A program made the position numbers and the translations under genes. Under the pieces are notes generated by a model. The model was given only the letters and a program-made list of their open reading frames with translations, made no database searches and had not been told where the DNA came from. Shown one piece after another: positions 1-8,608 of a stretch of DNA of 64,000 nt. Source of the DNA: Butyricimonas faecihominis (GTDB lineage Bacteria; Bacteroidota; Bacteroidia; Bacteroidales; Marinifilaceae); NCBI RefSeq assembly GCF_033096445.1, contig NZ_AP028155.1:3787880-3851879 (forward strand), in the 5' to 3' direction. Numbering within the stretch: position 1 is the first letter of the stretch; each line of letters starts with the position of its first letter.

Positions 1-294
1 ACCTATGGCTACTCGGAGGACAATCCAGTCAAAGTGGGAGGTGGAATGGAGGGACCTCTGAACGAACAACGCTTTTTGAACGCGTTGGCGGGGCCTAACG
101 GGGAGAAGGTCACGTATAAACGGCAGGGTAGTTGCTGCCCGTTCAAGACACCAAACGCTCTCTTCGGAGATAGTGGTGTACTGGATATGTACGAGGTAAT
201 TATCGAGGGTTCGTCGGAAAAGATTATTCTTTACCTGAATATGTATGACTCGGAAACCTTGCAAGTGCCGGTAGGGTTCACTTTGCGGAAATAG
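1..294 (+). CDS. Conserved Bacteroidales hypothetical protein (C-terminal part)
   Basis: The reading frame is open from the first base of the window, so the true start lies upstream and only about 97 residues are seen. The visible part has a GSCCPF motif near its middle and ends in PVGFTLRK. From memory this matches a Bacteroidales family that automatic pipelines often label '2-dehydro-3-deoxyphosphooctonate aldolase', but nothing here looks like KdsA, so I give no function. A gap of about 130 bp separates it from yceD, with no hairpin seen, so the two could be cotranscribed. Confidence 0.6.
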   Translation, partial: TYGYSEDNPVKVGGGMEGPLNEQRFLNALAGPNGEKVTYKRQGSCCPFKTPNALFGDSGVLDMYEVIIEGSSEKIILYLNMYDSETLQVPVGFTLRK

Positions 295-423
295 AGACTT
301 CAAAAGGCAAACACGATTAAGTGGGAGAGAGATACAAGATTTTGTTTCCAAGAAAAAAACGGGTATGAATGTACTGGGTATTATATTTTTTTGTACATTT
401 GTCCCCGTTTTACGTCAAGAGTA

Positions 424-939
424 GTGGACAGATTGAAAGAATATAAGATAGCCCACAGAGGGTTAGGGGAAGGCGTTCACACTTTCGAGTTTGTCATGGA
501 TGACGGTTTTTTTGATTGTTTTGACGCGACAAAAGGTACGAAAGGGAAAGTAAACGCGAGAGTAAATATCGTGAAGTCATCCTTGCTAATGGAGGTTCGG
601 ATGACGATCGAAGGGACGGTGGAAGCAATTTGCGATCGCTGTCTGGAGGAAATGGAGTTACCGATTAGCGGGGAATTGAACTTGTATGCGAAGTACGGGG
701 AGAGGGTGGAAGGAAATGATGATGATTTTATTATCTTGGCTCAAGATGATGATTATCTGGATTTAAGTGAACCGCTATATGAGGTGTATATGCTGAATTA
801 CCCGCTTCGCGTGGTTCACCCGGAGGGAAAGTGTAACGAGGAGATGGAGCATGTACTGGAAGAGTTGACAATGGAAGAAGAGAATGATAAGATTGATCCC
901 CGCTGGGATGAATTGAGGAAATTAATTAATAATAACTAA
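424..939 (+). CDS. DUF177/YceD family protein
   Basis: About 171 residues, the usual size for YceD/DUF177. Family members are linked to 23S rRNA processing or accumulation and are classically encoded directly before rpmF, as here. A C-x2-C pair (CDRC) lies near the middle, followed by an acidic stretch rich in Asp, and the C-terminus holds DPRWDELRKL, a typical ending. The frame is open from a TTG at 391. I prefer the GTG at 424 because homologues begin shortly before the Y-K-I segment, but a TTG at 433 is also possible. Only 16 bp separate it from rpmF, so they form one transcript. Confidence 0.85.
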   Translation: MDRLKEYKIAHRGLGEGVHTFEFVMDDGFFDCFDATKGTKGKVNARVNIVKSSLLMEVRMTIEGTVEAICDRCLEEMELPISGELNLYAKYGERVEGNDDDFIILAQDDDYLDLSEPLYEVYMLNYPLRVVHPEGKCNEEMEHVLEELTMEEENDKIDPRWDELRKLINNN

Positions 940-955
940 ATAAAACTAGAGAGAA

Positions 956-1141
956 ATGGCACATCCTAAACACCGAATCTCTAAACAGAGAAGGAATAAA
1001 AGAAGAACTCACGATAAGGCAACAGTTCCTGCAATAGCAAAGTGTTCAAATTGTGGTGCTGCGGTACAGTATCATACTGTATGTCCGGAATGCGGGTATT
1101 ACAGGGGTAAATTGGCTATTGAGAAAGCTGTTGTTGCATAA
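956..1141 (+). CDS. rpmF: 50S ribosomal protein L32
   Basis: 61 residues, basic at the N-terminus (AHPKHRISKQRRNKRR) with two C-x2-C pairs (CSNC, CPEC) that form the zinc ribbon of the Cys-containing L32 type. L32 is a component of the large ribosomal subunit near the peptidyl-transferase side. The gene follows yceD and precedes fabH, the classic yceD-rpmF-fabH order that ties ribosome assembly to fatty-acid synthesis genes in many bacteria. Confidence 0.97.
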   Translation: MAHPKHRISKQRRNKRRTHDKATVPAIAKCSNCGAAVQYHTVCPECGYYRGKLAIEKAVVA

Positions 1142-1177
1142 TATTGATGCAATGATAAAGATTGCCTTAGATAATGC

Positions 1178-1198
1178 AGCCCCCTGTACTAGGGGGCT
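1178..1198 (+). other. Perfect hairpin upstream of fabH
   Basis: An 8-bp GC-rich perfect stem (AGCCCCCT / AGGGGGCT) with a 5-nt loop lies in the 110-bp gap between rpmF and fabH. No run of T follows, so it is not a standard intrinsic terminator. It may attenuate, protect or mark processing of the transcript between the ribosomal and fatty-acid genes. It also argues against a fabH start at 1174, whose first codons would run straight through the stem. Confidence 0.6.
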
Positions 1199-1251
1199 AT
1201 GATTGTATATGGGTATCTGATTCTATTATTCAATTTGAAAATTTTTATTTT

Positions 1252-2256
1252 ATGGAAAGGCCAAGAGCGGTAATCACAGGGGTAGGAGCGTATTATCCCG
1301 ACTATATTCTAACGAACGAGGAGTTGAGCCGGATGGTTGATACCACTGACGAATGGATCATGACTCGGATCGGTATAAAAGAGAGACGTATTTTACGGGA
1401 TGCCGATAAAGGCAGTGCTTACCTCGGGGCCAGAGCGGTGGAGGATTTGTTTCGTAAAACAGGTTTGAAACCGGAAGAAGTTGATTTATTGATTTGCTGT
1501 ACGGTTACGGCCGACATGGACTTCCCCGCTAACGGAAACGTGATTTCCGATATGGTGGGAATAAAGAATGCTTTTAGTTTTGATCTTAATGCCGGATGTT
1601 CCGGTTTCTTATATGGCTTGATCACGGCAACACAGTACGTGGAGAGCGGACGCTATAAAAAAGTGATTGTCGTGGGTGCTGAAAAGATGTCTGCGATCAC
1701 GGATTACACGGATCGGGCAACTTGTCCTATTTTCGGAGATGCGGCAGCAGCCGTGTTGTTGGAGCCGACCACGGAAGATTTGGGGGTAATTGACCATATA
1801 TTGCGTTCGGATGGAATGGGACGTGTTCACTTGCACATGAAGGCGGGTGGTTCCTTGAAACCGCCCACCATTGACACGGTTCTAGCCCGGGAACATTATA
1901 TTTACCAAGAGGGACAACCCGTGTTTAAACATGCCGTGTCGAATATGGCCGACGTGTCGGTGGAAGTGATGGAACGCAATAATTTGTCCTCGGAGGACGT
2001 GGCTTGGCTGGTACCTCATCAGGCAAACCTGCGTATTATCAAGGCAACCGGGGAGCGGATGGGACTACCCAAAGAGAAGGTTATGGTTAATATCCAAAAA
2101 TACGGTAACACGACTTCGGCAACAATTCCGTTGTGTCTGTACGAGTGGGAAGATCAGTTGAAGAAGGGGGATAACTTGATCCTTGCGGCTTTTGGTGCCG
2201 GGTTCACGTGGGGAGCGATTTATTTGAAGTGGGGATATACGAAAGTTAAAAGCTAA
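1252..2256 (+). CDS. fabH: 3-oxoacyl-ACP synthase III (KAS III)
   Basis: 334 residues from the ATG at 1252. The frame is open further upstream to 1174, but that extension runs through a hairpin and has no family match. KAS III condenses acetyl-CoA (or a branched acyl-CoA) with malonyl-ACP to start fatty-acid synthesis. The catalytic triad is visible: Cys116 in NAGCSG, His256 in PHQAN and Asn286 in YGNTT. The N-terminal TTDEW and RIGI(K)ER motifs are typical. The gene lies after yceD-rpmF, as in many bacteria, and is followed by an intrinsic terminator. Confidence 0.97.
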   Translation: MERPRAVITGVGAYYPDYILTNEELSRMVDTTDEWIMTRIGIKERRILRDADKGSAYLGARAVEDLFRKTGLKPEEVDLLICCTVTADMDFPANGNVISDMVGIKNAFSFDLNAGCSGFLYGLITATQYVESGRYKKVIVVGAEKMSAITDYTDRATCPIFGDAAAAVLLEPTTEDLGVIDHILRSDGMGRVHLHMKAGGSLKPPTIDTVLAREHYIYQEGQPVFKHAVSNMADVSVEVMERNNLSSEDVAWLVPHQANLRIIKATGERMGLPKEKVMVNIQKYGNTTSATIPLCLYEWEDQLKKGDNLILAAFGAGFTWGAIYLKWGYTKVKS

Positions 2257-2288
2257 AAACTAAAAGTTAAGAGTTAAAAGTTATAAGT
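2243..2288 (+). repeat. Degenerate AAAAGTTAAAAGCT-like A-rich repeat
   Basis: The last codons of fabH and the bases after them are built from short imperfect units of the kind AAAGTTAAAAGCTAAAAACT. A related stretch lies after kdsB (about 6450-6545). Both sit at gene 3' ends next to terminators. Confidence 0.5.
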
Positions 2289-2292
2289 TTTG

Positions 2293-2343
2293 CAAGATCC
2301 ATGGAGTCTAGATTTAAGGCTTTATGGATCTTGTTATTTTTTT
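2293..2343 (+). terminator. Intrinsic terminator after fabH
   Basis: A perfect 10-bp stem (CAAGATCCAT at 2293-2302, ATGGATCTTG at 2324-2333) with a 21-nt loop is followed at once by TTATTTTTTT. It closes the yceD-rpmF-fabH unit. Confidence 0.8.
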
Positions 2344-2390
2344 GAATGTTCGGGTGTTTAGATTTTTGAGTTTTATGGGATAACAAATTA

Positions 2391-2422
2391 TTTCCAATTT
2401 TAAATTACTTGTTGTATATTTG
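2391..2422 (+). promoter_or_regulatory. Promoter of the bactofilin genes
   Basis: A -33-like TTTC (2391-2394) and a -7 element TATATTTG (2415-2422) are 20 bp apart, matching the Bacteroides primary-sigma consensus TTTG / TAnnTTTG. The start codon is 21 bp downstream of the -7 box. Confidence 0.6.
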
Positions 2423-2443
2423 GTCGATTATTATGGATGCTAA

Positions 2444-2791
2444 ATGAGAAAAAGTGCAAGTCAGGACACTACCGAAATGAGTCAGACAATTGTCTTGAAT
2501 GATTCCGAGATAGAGGGAGATATTATCCTGCCCGGGAACTTGTGTTTATTTGGCAAAATTTCAGGTAATGTTACTGCAAAAGGTAAGGTGGAGGTGAAGT
2601 TGGGTGCGGTGGTGACTGGAAATATCTTTTGTCGGGAATTAGAGATAGGCGGGGTGGTAGAAGGGAACGTGGAGGCCTGTTTTTTGATGATTGAAGAAAA
2701 TGCCGTTTTGAAAGGAGATGTGCAGGCTGGCAAACTGCTGGTGAGAGCCGTGAAGTATGATATAAAACGGTTACGTTTGGTAAGAAAATAA
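2444..2791 (+). CDS. Bactofilin (polymer-forming cytoskeletal protein), first copy
   Basis: 115 residues. Bactofilins polymerise without nucleotide into filaments through a right-handed beta-helix and help place cell-wall or polysaccharide machinery. The sequence shows the repeating beta-helix pattern of short hydrophobic residues with G and V at regular spacing (EGDIILPG, GKISGNVTAKGKVEVKLGAVVTG), between a polar N-terminus and a basic C-terminal tail (KRLRLVRK). It is followed 15 bp later by a second bactofilin. The N-terminal segment is more divergent than in the second copy. Confidence 0.8.
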   Translation: MRKSASQDTTEMSQTIVLNDSEIEGDIILPGNLCLFGKISGNVTAKGKVEVKLGAVVTGNIFCRELEIGGVVEGNVEACFLMIEENAVLKGDVQAGKLLVRAVKYDIKRLRLVRK

Positions 2792-2806
2792 AGTAAACGA
2801 TAAATC

Positions 2807-3160
2807 ATGGGAAAAGAAGTACAACAGCAAATAGCGTTAAATTTACTCAGTGAAGGAACCCAGATCACCGGGGATCTTCACGCTTCAAATGACATTCGTA
2901 TTGACGGGGAACTTAAAGGAAAGATTTTCACGAAAGGACGTCTGGTTATCGGGCAGATGGCCAAGGTGGAGGGAGAGGTGAATTCTCCGAATGTTGATAT
3001 TTTAGGAACCATGGAAGGGAATATCGTGTCGACGGGGACTGTTTCCTTGAGGGCAAAGTCGGTATTCACGGGAACGATCAAAGCTGCTTATATCGCGATC
3101 GAGTCCGGAGCGGTTTTTAATGGCGAGTGCCATATCCAACGAGAAGTTCAACAAAAATAA
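2807..3160 (+). CDS. Bactofilin, second copy
   Basis: 117 residues with the canonical bactofilin start GTQITGDLHASNDIRIDGELKG and then regular beta-helix rungs (GRLVIG, VEGEVNSPNVDILGTMEGNI). It is more family-typical than the copy upstream. The pair is probably cotranscribed, and the two proteins may copolymerise. The 3' end almost touches the next gene, whose preferred GTG start lies 8 bp after this stop. Confidence 0.88.
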   Translation: MGKEVQQQIALNLLSEGTQITGDLHASNDIRIDGELKGKIFTKGRLVIGQMAKVEGEVNSPNVDILGTMEGNIVSTGTVSLRAKSVFTGTIKAAYIAIESGAVFNGECHIQREVQQK

Positions 3161-3168
3161 TTAAAGAC

Positions 3169-5652
3169 GTGGTGTGTCGTGTATTGGCAGTGATCTCATT
3201 GCTACTGAGTCTGGTTTCTTGTGAAAAGGAACAGGATAAGGTAGAAGATGGTGTTTCTTTGGAACTGGCCAAAGAACGTAAAGCGAATATAGGCGGCGTG
3301 ACCTATAAATTGTATTTTTCTATTCCGGCGGAGAAGAGTGAGGCTATTATGGCCGAATCAACGATCTTTTTTGAATTGTTTGATCTGGTTCCGGTCATTT
3401 TGGACTTTAAAGAGGCAAAAGAGAATATTCTTGCTGTCACGTCTTCGGATGGGAGAAAAATCCCGTACACGTTTAAAAATGAACATATTATTATTCAACC
3501 GGAACACTTGAAAAAGGGACGGAACGAGCTGGTCATCCAATTTAAAGCGGGAGAGTCTTCTTTGAATCGAAGTGATGATATGCTATACACGTTGCTGGTT
3601 CCGGATCGATGCCGCACGTTGATGCCTTGTTTTGATCAGCCGGATATAAAGGCGAGGTTTAAATTGACATTGAAAATCCCTTCCCGGTGGAGGGCGGTGG
3701 CTAACGGGGAGCCGATTCGTACGGAGTATTTTAGTGACTATAAGTTGTACGAATTCGAGGAAACAAAACCGTTGAGTACTTATCTGTTTGCTTTTACCGT
3801 GGGGAGGTTCTCGTACGTGGAACGTTACGTGGGAGGACGATGGATCGGTATTTATCACCGGGAGACGGACACTTCGAAGATTAATGCCAGTATTCCGGTC
3901 ATAGCCAGAGAGGTAAGTCATGCTTTGGATTGGATGGAAAACTACACGGGGATACGTTACCCGTTTGATGTATATAATGTCGTGGCGATTCCTGATTTTC
4001 AGTATGGCGGGATGGAGCATCCGGGCGCCGTGTATTACCGGGCGTCAACGATGTTTTTGGATCGGAATGCGGATTTGTCGGCATGGATGAAACGCAGTGA
4101 TGTTATCGCTCACGAGACGGCTCACATGTGGTTTGGTGATTACGTCACGATGAGGTGGTTTAATGACGTGTGGTTGAAAGAGGTGTTTGCCGGTTTCATG
4201 TCGGATAAGATTATGACCCAGTTATACCCGGACGTGAATCATCGATTGAATTTCTTCTTGAATCATTACGAGCCGGCATTACGGACGGACCGGACGAAGG
4301 GAACGCACCCGATTTTGCAAGAGCTGGATAATTTGAAGGATGCGGGAACTTTGTACGGGGATATTATTTATCACAAGGCCCCGATCGTGATGCGCATGTT
4401 GGAACGGGAGATTTCCGAACGACGGTTGCAGGTCGGGTTACAAAGGTATCTTCGCAGGTGGTCCTATTCTAACGCGGATTGGGACGAGTTGATCAAGTTG
4501 CTGGAAAGTACAACGGGACAGGATTTGCAGGCTTGGAACGAGATATGGATCAAAGAGAGCGGGGCTCCCGTGATCGAGTTCCAGAAGAACGGGATCGTGA
4601 TGACGGATGAGAGCGGGAAGAATCGGGTTTGGCCTCAGGCTGTATCTGTTTTTTGGGATTACATGGGGTTGAAGAGAACATTGATCCCGTTACGTGATTC
4701 ACTGACTCCTTTCAGGTATGGAGCGGCTGTCGTGTTACCGGATGGGGACGTCATGGGATACGGTTGTTTCTTACCCACGGATTTTTCTATTCGTTTTCTT
4801 GATGATGAACTGGGAAATCTGAATGACCCGCTTTACAGGGCAGTTGCTTGGCAAGCTCTTTACGAAGGGGTTTTGCATAAAAAGGTGAAAGGGGAGTTTT
4901 TCCTGAAGTTATGTATCAAACATTTACCGCAAGAGAAGAACAATTTGGTTGTGAACCGGACGTTAAGTTTCTTGAGGATTATTTATTCAACTTATTTGGA
5001 TGAGGGAAGTCGGCAGTTAATACAGGACGATTTAGAACGTTTTTGTATTAATATGGTGAATAATAAGGCCGAGGGGAAAAATAAAAAATCGTATTTTAAC
5101 ACGTTATTGTCGATTTGTTCTTCACCGAAGAGTTGTTCCTATTTGTCAAGCGTGTTAAAGGGTGAACAGGATTTACCGGAAGACGTAACAATCAATGAAC
5201 AAGATAAAATTAGTATCGCATTTAATTTGGTGTTGCGGGATACGAGTGTTTATGAAGATACGAAGGCATATATCATGAGAACGGTTAAGAATAAGGACTT
5301 GCTGGATCGTTTTGAATATGTATACCCCTCTTTATCTGGTGATAAACAAGTGCGTGATAGCGTGTTTAACGCCTTACTTGTAAGAGAGAACCGGGTGAAT
5401 GAAGTATGGGTGGAAGAGTGTTTGCGGTGGTTGAATCACCCGCGGAGGAGAATGGAGGCGGAGGGGTATGTGCCGAAAATGCTTGGGGCGTTGCAGGAGA
5501 TTCAAGAAACGGGGGATATTTTCTTCCCCGGTTCTTGGTTAAGTGCCGGATTGTCCGGCCACACGAGCAAGAACGTGTACACGATGGTAAATTCTTTCTT
5601 GGAGAAACATGCTGAATTATCCGCAGAATTTGAAATTGAAGATATTATCTAA
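3169..5652 (+). CDS. M1 family metallo-aminopeptidase lipoprotein
   Basis: 827 residues from the GTG at 3169. The frame is open from 3127, but that start would overlap the bactofilin and put extra residues before the signal peptide. The N-terminus is a lipoprotein signal ending in LVSC. The zinc site is H315-E-T-A-H319 followed 18 residues later by E338 (HEXXH-x18-E), the M1 signature. The substrate-binding exopeptidase motif, usually GAMEN, reads GGMEH. A long helical C-terminal region follows. M1 enzymes remove N-terminal residues from peptides, and the lipobox places this one in the envelope. The neighbours (bactofilins, kdsB) do not define its substrate. Confidence 0.88.
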   Translation: MVCRVLAVISLLLSLVSCEKEQDKVEDGVSLELAKERKANIGGVTYKLYFSIPAEKSEAIMAESTIFFELFDLVPVILDFKEAKENILAVTSSDGRKIPYTFKNEHIIIQPEHLKKGRNELVIQFKAGESSLNRSDDMLYTLLVPDRCRTLMPCFDQPDIKARFKLTLKIPSRWRAVANGEPIRTEYFSDYKLYEFEETKPLSTYLFAFTVGRFSYVERYVGGRWIGIYHRETDTSKINASIPVIAREVSHALDWMENYTGIRYPFDVYNVVAIPDFQYGGMEHPGAVYYRASTMFLDRNADLSAWMKRSDVIAHETAHMWFGDYVTMRWFNDVWLKEVFAGFMSDKIMTQLYPDVNHRLNFFLNHYEPALRTDRTKGTHPILQELDNLKDAGTLYGDIIYHKAPIVMRMLEREISERRLQVGLQRYLRRWSYSNADWDELIKLLESTTGQDLQAWNEIWIKESGAPVIEFQKNGIVMTDESGKNRVWPQAVSVFWDYMGLKRTLIPLRDSLTPFRYGAAVVLPDGDVMGYGCFLPTDFSIRFLDDELGNLNDPLYRAVAWQALYEGVLHKKVKGEFFLKLCIKHLPQEKNNLVVNRTLSFLRIIYSTYLDEGSRQLIQDDLERFCINMVNNKAEGKNKKSYFNTLLSICSSPKSCSYLSSVLKGEQDLPEDVTINEQDKISIAFNLVLRDTSVYEDTKAYIMRTVKNKDLLDRFEYVYPSLSGDKQVRDSVFNALLVRENRVNEVWVEECLRWLNHPRRRMEAEGYVPKMLGALQEIQETGDIFFPGSWLSAGLSGHTSKNVYTMVNSFLEKHAELSAEFEIEDII

Positions 5653-5711
5653 TTCAGATCATTTACGGCGTTTACATTCAGAAGAAGAGAATAGAGATAG
5701 ATTGAAATGAT

Positions 5712-6467
5712 ATGGCGATAGAAGAGAATTCATTGATATTGATTCCGGCCCGTTATGCTTCCACCCGTTTTCCGGGGAAACCGCTGGTGGATATTGCCGG
5801 AAAACCCATGATTCAACACGTGTACGAGAAGGCTGCGGTTGTTTCTGACCACGTGTACGTGGCGACGGATGACAAGCGTATATATGATGCCGTGCTTGCT
5901 TTCGGTGGGCGTGCGGTAATGACTTCCGATACCCATCGGAGTGGAACGGACCGGTGTTACGAAGCGTACACGAAAGTAAAAGAGTTATTGCAGCGCAATT
6001 TTGACGTGGTGGTGAACGTGCAGGGGGACGAGCCTTTTATTATCCCGGAGCAGATCGAATCTTTGATCGTGCGTTTTGAAGAGCCTGCCGTGCAGATTGC
6101 CACGTTGGCCAAGCCTTTCGCGAAAAATGATGAGATTTTTGACCCGAATAAAGTGAAGGTAGTGTTTTCCACCAATCATACTGCTCTTTATTTTAGTCGA
6201 AATCCAATTCCTTATTGCAGGGGCGTGGAGCGTGAAGATTGGCTGGCTAAAACCCCGTTTTATAAACATGTGGGGATGTACGCTTATCGTCCGGAAATTC
6301 TGAAGGCGGTGACTTCTATCCCGCAGGGTGTTCTGGAACAGGCGGAATCTTTGGAACAATTACGATGGTTGGAGAATGGTTACACGATTGCTGTCAGTAT
6401 CACGAATCATGAATCAATAGGGATTGATACCCCGGAAGACTTGGAAAAAATAAAAGCTAACAGCTAA
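5712..6467 (+). CDS. kdsB: 3-deoxy-manno-octulosonate cytidylyltransferase
   Basis: 251 residues, normal length. KdsB joins CTP and KDO to give CMP-KDO for lipid A core assembly in the cytoplasm. The nucleotide-binding start IPARYASTRFPGKPL is diagnostic, followed by VYVATDD, the HRSGTDR segment, and NVQGDEPFI. The C-terminal QAESLEQLRWLENG and GIDTPEDL are typical. It starts 59 bp after the M1 peptidase and ends in a strong bidirectional terminator shared with frr. Confidence 0.97.
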   Translation: MAIEENSLILIPARYASTRFPGKPLVDIAGKPMIQHVYEKAAVVSDHVYVATDDKRIYDAVLAFGGRAVMTSDTHRSGTDRCYEAYTKVKELLQRNFDVVVNVQGDEPFIIPEQIESLIVRFEEPAVQIATLAKPFAKNDEIFDPNKVKVVFSTNHTALYFSRNPIPYCRGVEREDWLAKTPFYKHVGMYAYRPEILKAVTSIPQGVLEQAESLEQLRWLENGYTIAVSITNHESIGIDTPEDLEKIKANS

Positions 6468-6488
6468 TAACTAACAGTTTGAAAATAA

Positions 6489-6522
6489 TAAAAGCTAAAA
6501 GTTTCTCGACTTTTAGCTTTTA
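6489..6522. terminator. Bidirectional terminator between kdsB and frr
   Basis: A perfect 14-bp stem (6489-6502 with 6509-6522) and 6-nt loop, made of A/T-rich AAAAGCTAAAAGT units, sits between the convergent genes kdsB and frr. T-rich sequence follows on the plus strand, and the arms themselves supply A/T runs on both strands. Similar A-rich units precede it from about 6450. Confidence 0.75.
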
Positions 6523-6542
6523 ATTTTTAGTTTTTATCTTTT

Positions 6543-7106
6543 TTAGATTGTCATGATGTCTTTTTCTTTCTTCGCAAAGTATTCATCGGCTTTCTTGCCG
6601 TATTCGTCTGTCATTTTTTGAGCAATGACTTCAGCGTCTTTGGACATATCTTCCGGAAGCCCGTCCTTTACCATTTTTTTCACTTGTTCAATGACATCCC
6701 GGCGAGCGTTGCGGATACTTACTTTCGCTGTTTCCATCTCGCCTTTACTTTGTTTTACAAGGTCACGTCTGCGCTCTTCTGTCAGAGGCGGGATATTTAT
6801 ACGGATGAGTTCTCCGTTGTTATCCGGGTTTAATCCGAGATTAGCGTTCATGATTGCTCTTTCAATAGGAGAGATCATGCTTTTTTCCCAAGGTTGAACG
6901 GCAATTGTTCTCGGGTCTGGGGTTGAAATATTGGCTACTTGTGATAACGGGGTAGGACTACCATAATAGTCAACCAGCACGTCTTGTAAGATTTTCGGGT
7001 TGGCTCTTCCCGCTCTGATTTTACTAAGTTCTGATTCTAGGTGACTCAGAGCAGCTTCCATTCTCTCTTTTGCTTCGTCGAGATAAAATTGTACTTCCTC
7101 GTTCAT
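6543..7106 (-). CDS. frr: Ribosome recycling factor
   Basis: 187 residues from the ATG at 7106, the usual size of about 185. The frame is open 14 codons further upstream, but homologues start at this Met (MNEEVQ). RRF works with EF-G to split the post-termination ribosome. Diagnostic segments are LSKIRAGRANP, the central IAVQPWE, the NxGLNP region, IRINIPPLTEERR and the C-terminal KADEYFAKKEK. A -7-like TACCTTTG lies on the minus strand at 7146-7153, with no clear -33 box. Confidence 0.97.
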   Translation of the reverse strand: MNEEVQFYLDEAKERMEAALSHLESELSKIRAGRANPKILQDVLVDYYGSPTPLSQVANISTPDPRTIAVQPWEKSMISPIERAIMNANLGLNPDNNGELIRINIPPLTEERRRDLVKQSKGEMETAKVSIRNARRDVIEQVKKMVKDGLPEDMSKDAEVIAQKMTDEYGKKADEYFAKKEKDIMTI

Positions 7107-7170
7107 ATAATTTTTATTTGATTTAATATCCCATAATGAATCAAACAAAGGTATAAAAAAAACTTTATTT

Positions 7171-8430
7171 TTACTCTATCCTACGCCACGTTTCCTTGAC
7201 TTGAACGTTTTTCTGGGTCCCGTCGGCGAGTTTTAGCTTTACTTCGCCCGTGAGGACAAGAATCCGGTTGTTTGCATCATATTGGTAATGAGCGGAGGAT
7301 TCCACGATGTCTTTTATTTTCACGGAAGGGGCGTGTTCCGATAGAAATTGTCCATGGGCAATTTTGTAGGTTCCGTTGACCCCGTTAGAACAACTGAACG
7401 TGAAGTCGTCGAAATATTCTTTTTGTAAGAGTTGTTTGGTTTCAACTCCATTTTCCCTTATTTTTTCCCATTTACCGACAAACGGGTTGGCAATAATAGC
7501 CCGAATGAGTTTTCCGGGATTGAAAATACAGTCTTCAACGTATCTTTTGAACTTCTTCTCTCCCAAATAATCCCGAATTTTGATTTCTCGTAGGGTCGTG
7601 TTTGCCCTGAAACGAGGGGTAATCCGCACATATTCCGAAGTGAAATCTTCCGTTGGCAGGCTATCTATGAGCCGGATTTGTTCGTCCCATTCTTCTTTAT
7701 AGAATTGCAGTATTTTGTTTTTGTCGGTGACAGGAAGGGACATGGTGGGCATGACGATGCTTAACATGATTTCCGAGGATTGTTGCTGTTCCCGGGCGGA
7801 AGTGATGATTCCTTTATAAACGGCCTTGTCTGATCCGTAACGTTTTTTCAGGTAGAGGCGATACATATCGAAAGAGGCTTGAGGAACCGAGTCAAGGCCG
7901 TTCTTTAATTTTTCTTCTTCGGCATTCAATACTTTCAAATATCTGTCGAAAGTTCTTCTTTCGACGCTGGGAGAGGTGCTTTTTAGGGCAAAATAGACGG
8001 GAACTGTGTATGAAACACGCACGGGAGAACCGTTTTGTTTTCCCGGTTCCCATTTGGGCATGGAGGCGATAACTGCTTTTGCCTCGTTGTCCAGTTCGGG
8101 AGAAACACCCCGAATAATTTTGACATTGCTGACGGCTCCATCTTTTTCAATGACGAATCTGACATACACTTTTCCTTCGAGTTTTTTCTCCTTGGCGGTT
8201 TCCGGATAGCGTATGTTGTTGTATATCCATGTATTTAGATTGCCAGGGAATACGGGCATCTCTTGGACGAGGAAATGGACTTGGTTGTCTTCCGTGGAAT
8301 CTTGTGTAGCCTGTTTATGTTGAATTTGGCTAGTTGCTGCGTGTGTACTAAAAACAAAAAGAACGCTCACCAACCCGATTTGTAATTTGGCGAGGAATTT
8401 TAATTTAGCATAGAATGGTTTTAATGTCAT
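7171..8430 (-). CDS. TonB C-terminal-domain protein with unknown C-terminal region
   Basis: About 419 residues from the ATG at 8430; an open upstream extension of 36 codons looks non-coding. A hydrophobic signal or anchor (about residues 13-30) is followed closely by a TonB-C domain at about residues 50-140 (PVFPGNLNTWIYNNIRYPETAKEKKLEGKVYV, then FVIEKDG and W-E-PGKQNG). TonB-C domains contact TonB boxes of outer-membrane transporters. A proline-rich periplasm-spanning linker is missing, and about 280 residues after the domain are not recognised; they end in a beta-rich stretch. It is probably periplasmic and not a standard energy transducer. It is monocistronic, between frr and a divergently placed U32 gene. 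Confidence 0.7.
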   Translation of the reverse strand: MTLKPFYAKLKFLAKLQIGLVSVLFVFSTHAATSQIQHKQATQDSTEDNQVHFLVQEMPVFPGNLNTWIYNNIRYPETAKEKKLEGKVYVRFVIEKDGAVSNVKIIRGVSPELDNEAKAVIASMPKWEPGKQNGSPVRVSYTVPVYFALKSTSPSVERRTFDRYLKVLNAEEEKLKNGLDSVPQASFDMYRLYLKKRYGSDKAVYKGIITSAREQQQSSEIMLSIVMPTMSLPVTDKNKILQFYKEEWDEQIRLIDSLPTEDFTSEYVRITPRFRANTTLREIKIRDYLGEKKFKRYVEDCIFNPGKLIRAIIANPFVGKWEKIRENGVETKQLLQKEYFDDFTFSCSNGVNGTYKIAHGQFLSEHAPSVKIKDIVESSAHYQYDANNRILVLTGEVKLKLADGTQKNVQVKETWRRIE

Positions 8431-8559
8431 GGTGTGTTTCTTAGTGTGATAAATAGTTCTTTTTATCACAGCTAAATATAGAAGGAATTTTTTGTTTTTG
8501 CAATGAAAATAAAGATTTAATGAAAGTTTAACGTGCATCGTTAAGAGTGGTCTTTAAAT

Positions 8560-8590
8560 TTTTAATTTTCAATTAAGGGAGTTACTTTTG
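8560..8590 (+). promoter_or_regulatory. Promoter of the U32 gene
   Basis: TTTT (8560-8563), 19 bp, TACTTTTG (8583-8590). This fits the Bacteroides -33/-7 pattern and lies 18 bp before the start codon. Confidence 0.6.
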
Positions 8591-8608
8591 TCTGCTTAAA
8601 GAAACGAT

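Noticed and set aside
1174-1251. 5' extension of fabH
   Set aside because: It runs through a perfect hairpin; FabH proteins begin at the ATG at 1252.
3127-3168. Upstream GTG start of the M1 aminopeptidase
   Set aside because: It would overlap the bactofilin gene by 34 bp and place a charged leader before the lipoprotein signal.
3583-4084. Antisense ORFs inside the M1 gene and similar long antisense frames elsewhere (for example 49519-50316)
   Set aside because: They lie wholly within well-supported genes on the other strand and show no domain, start site or codon pattern of their own.
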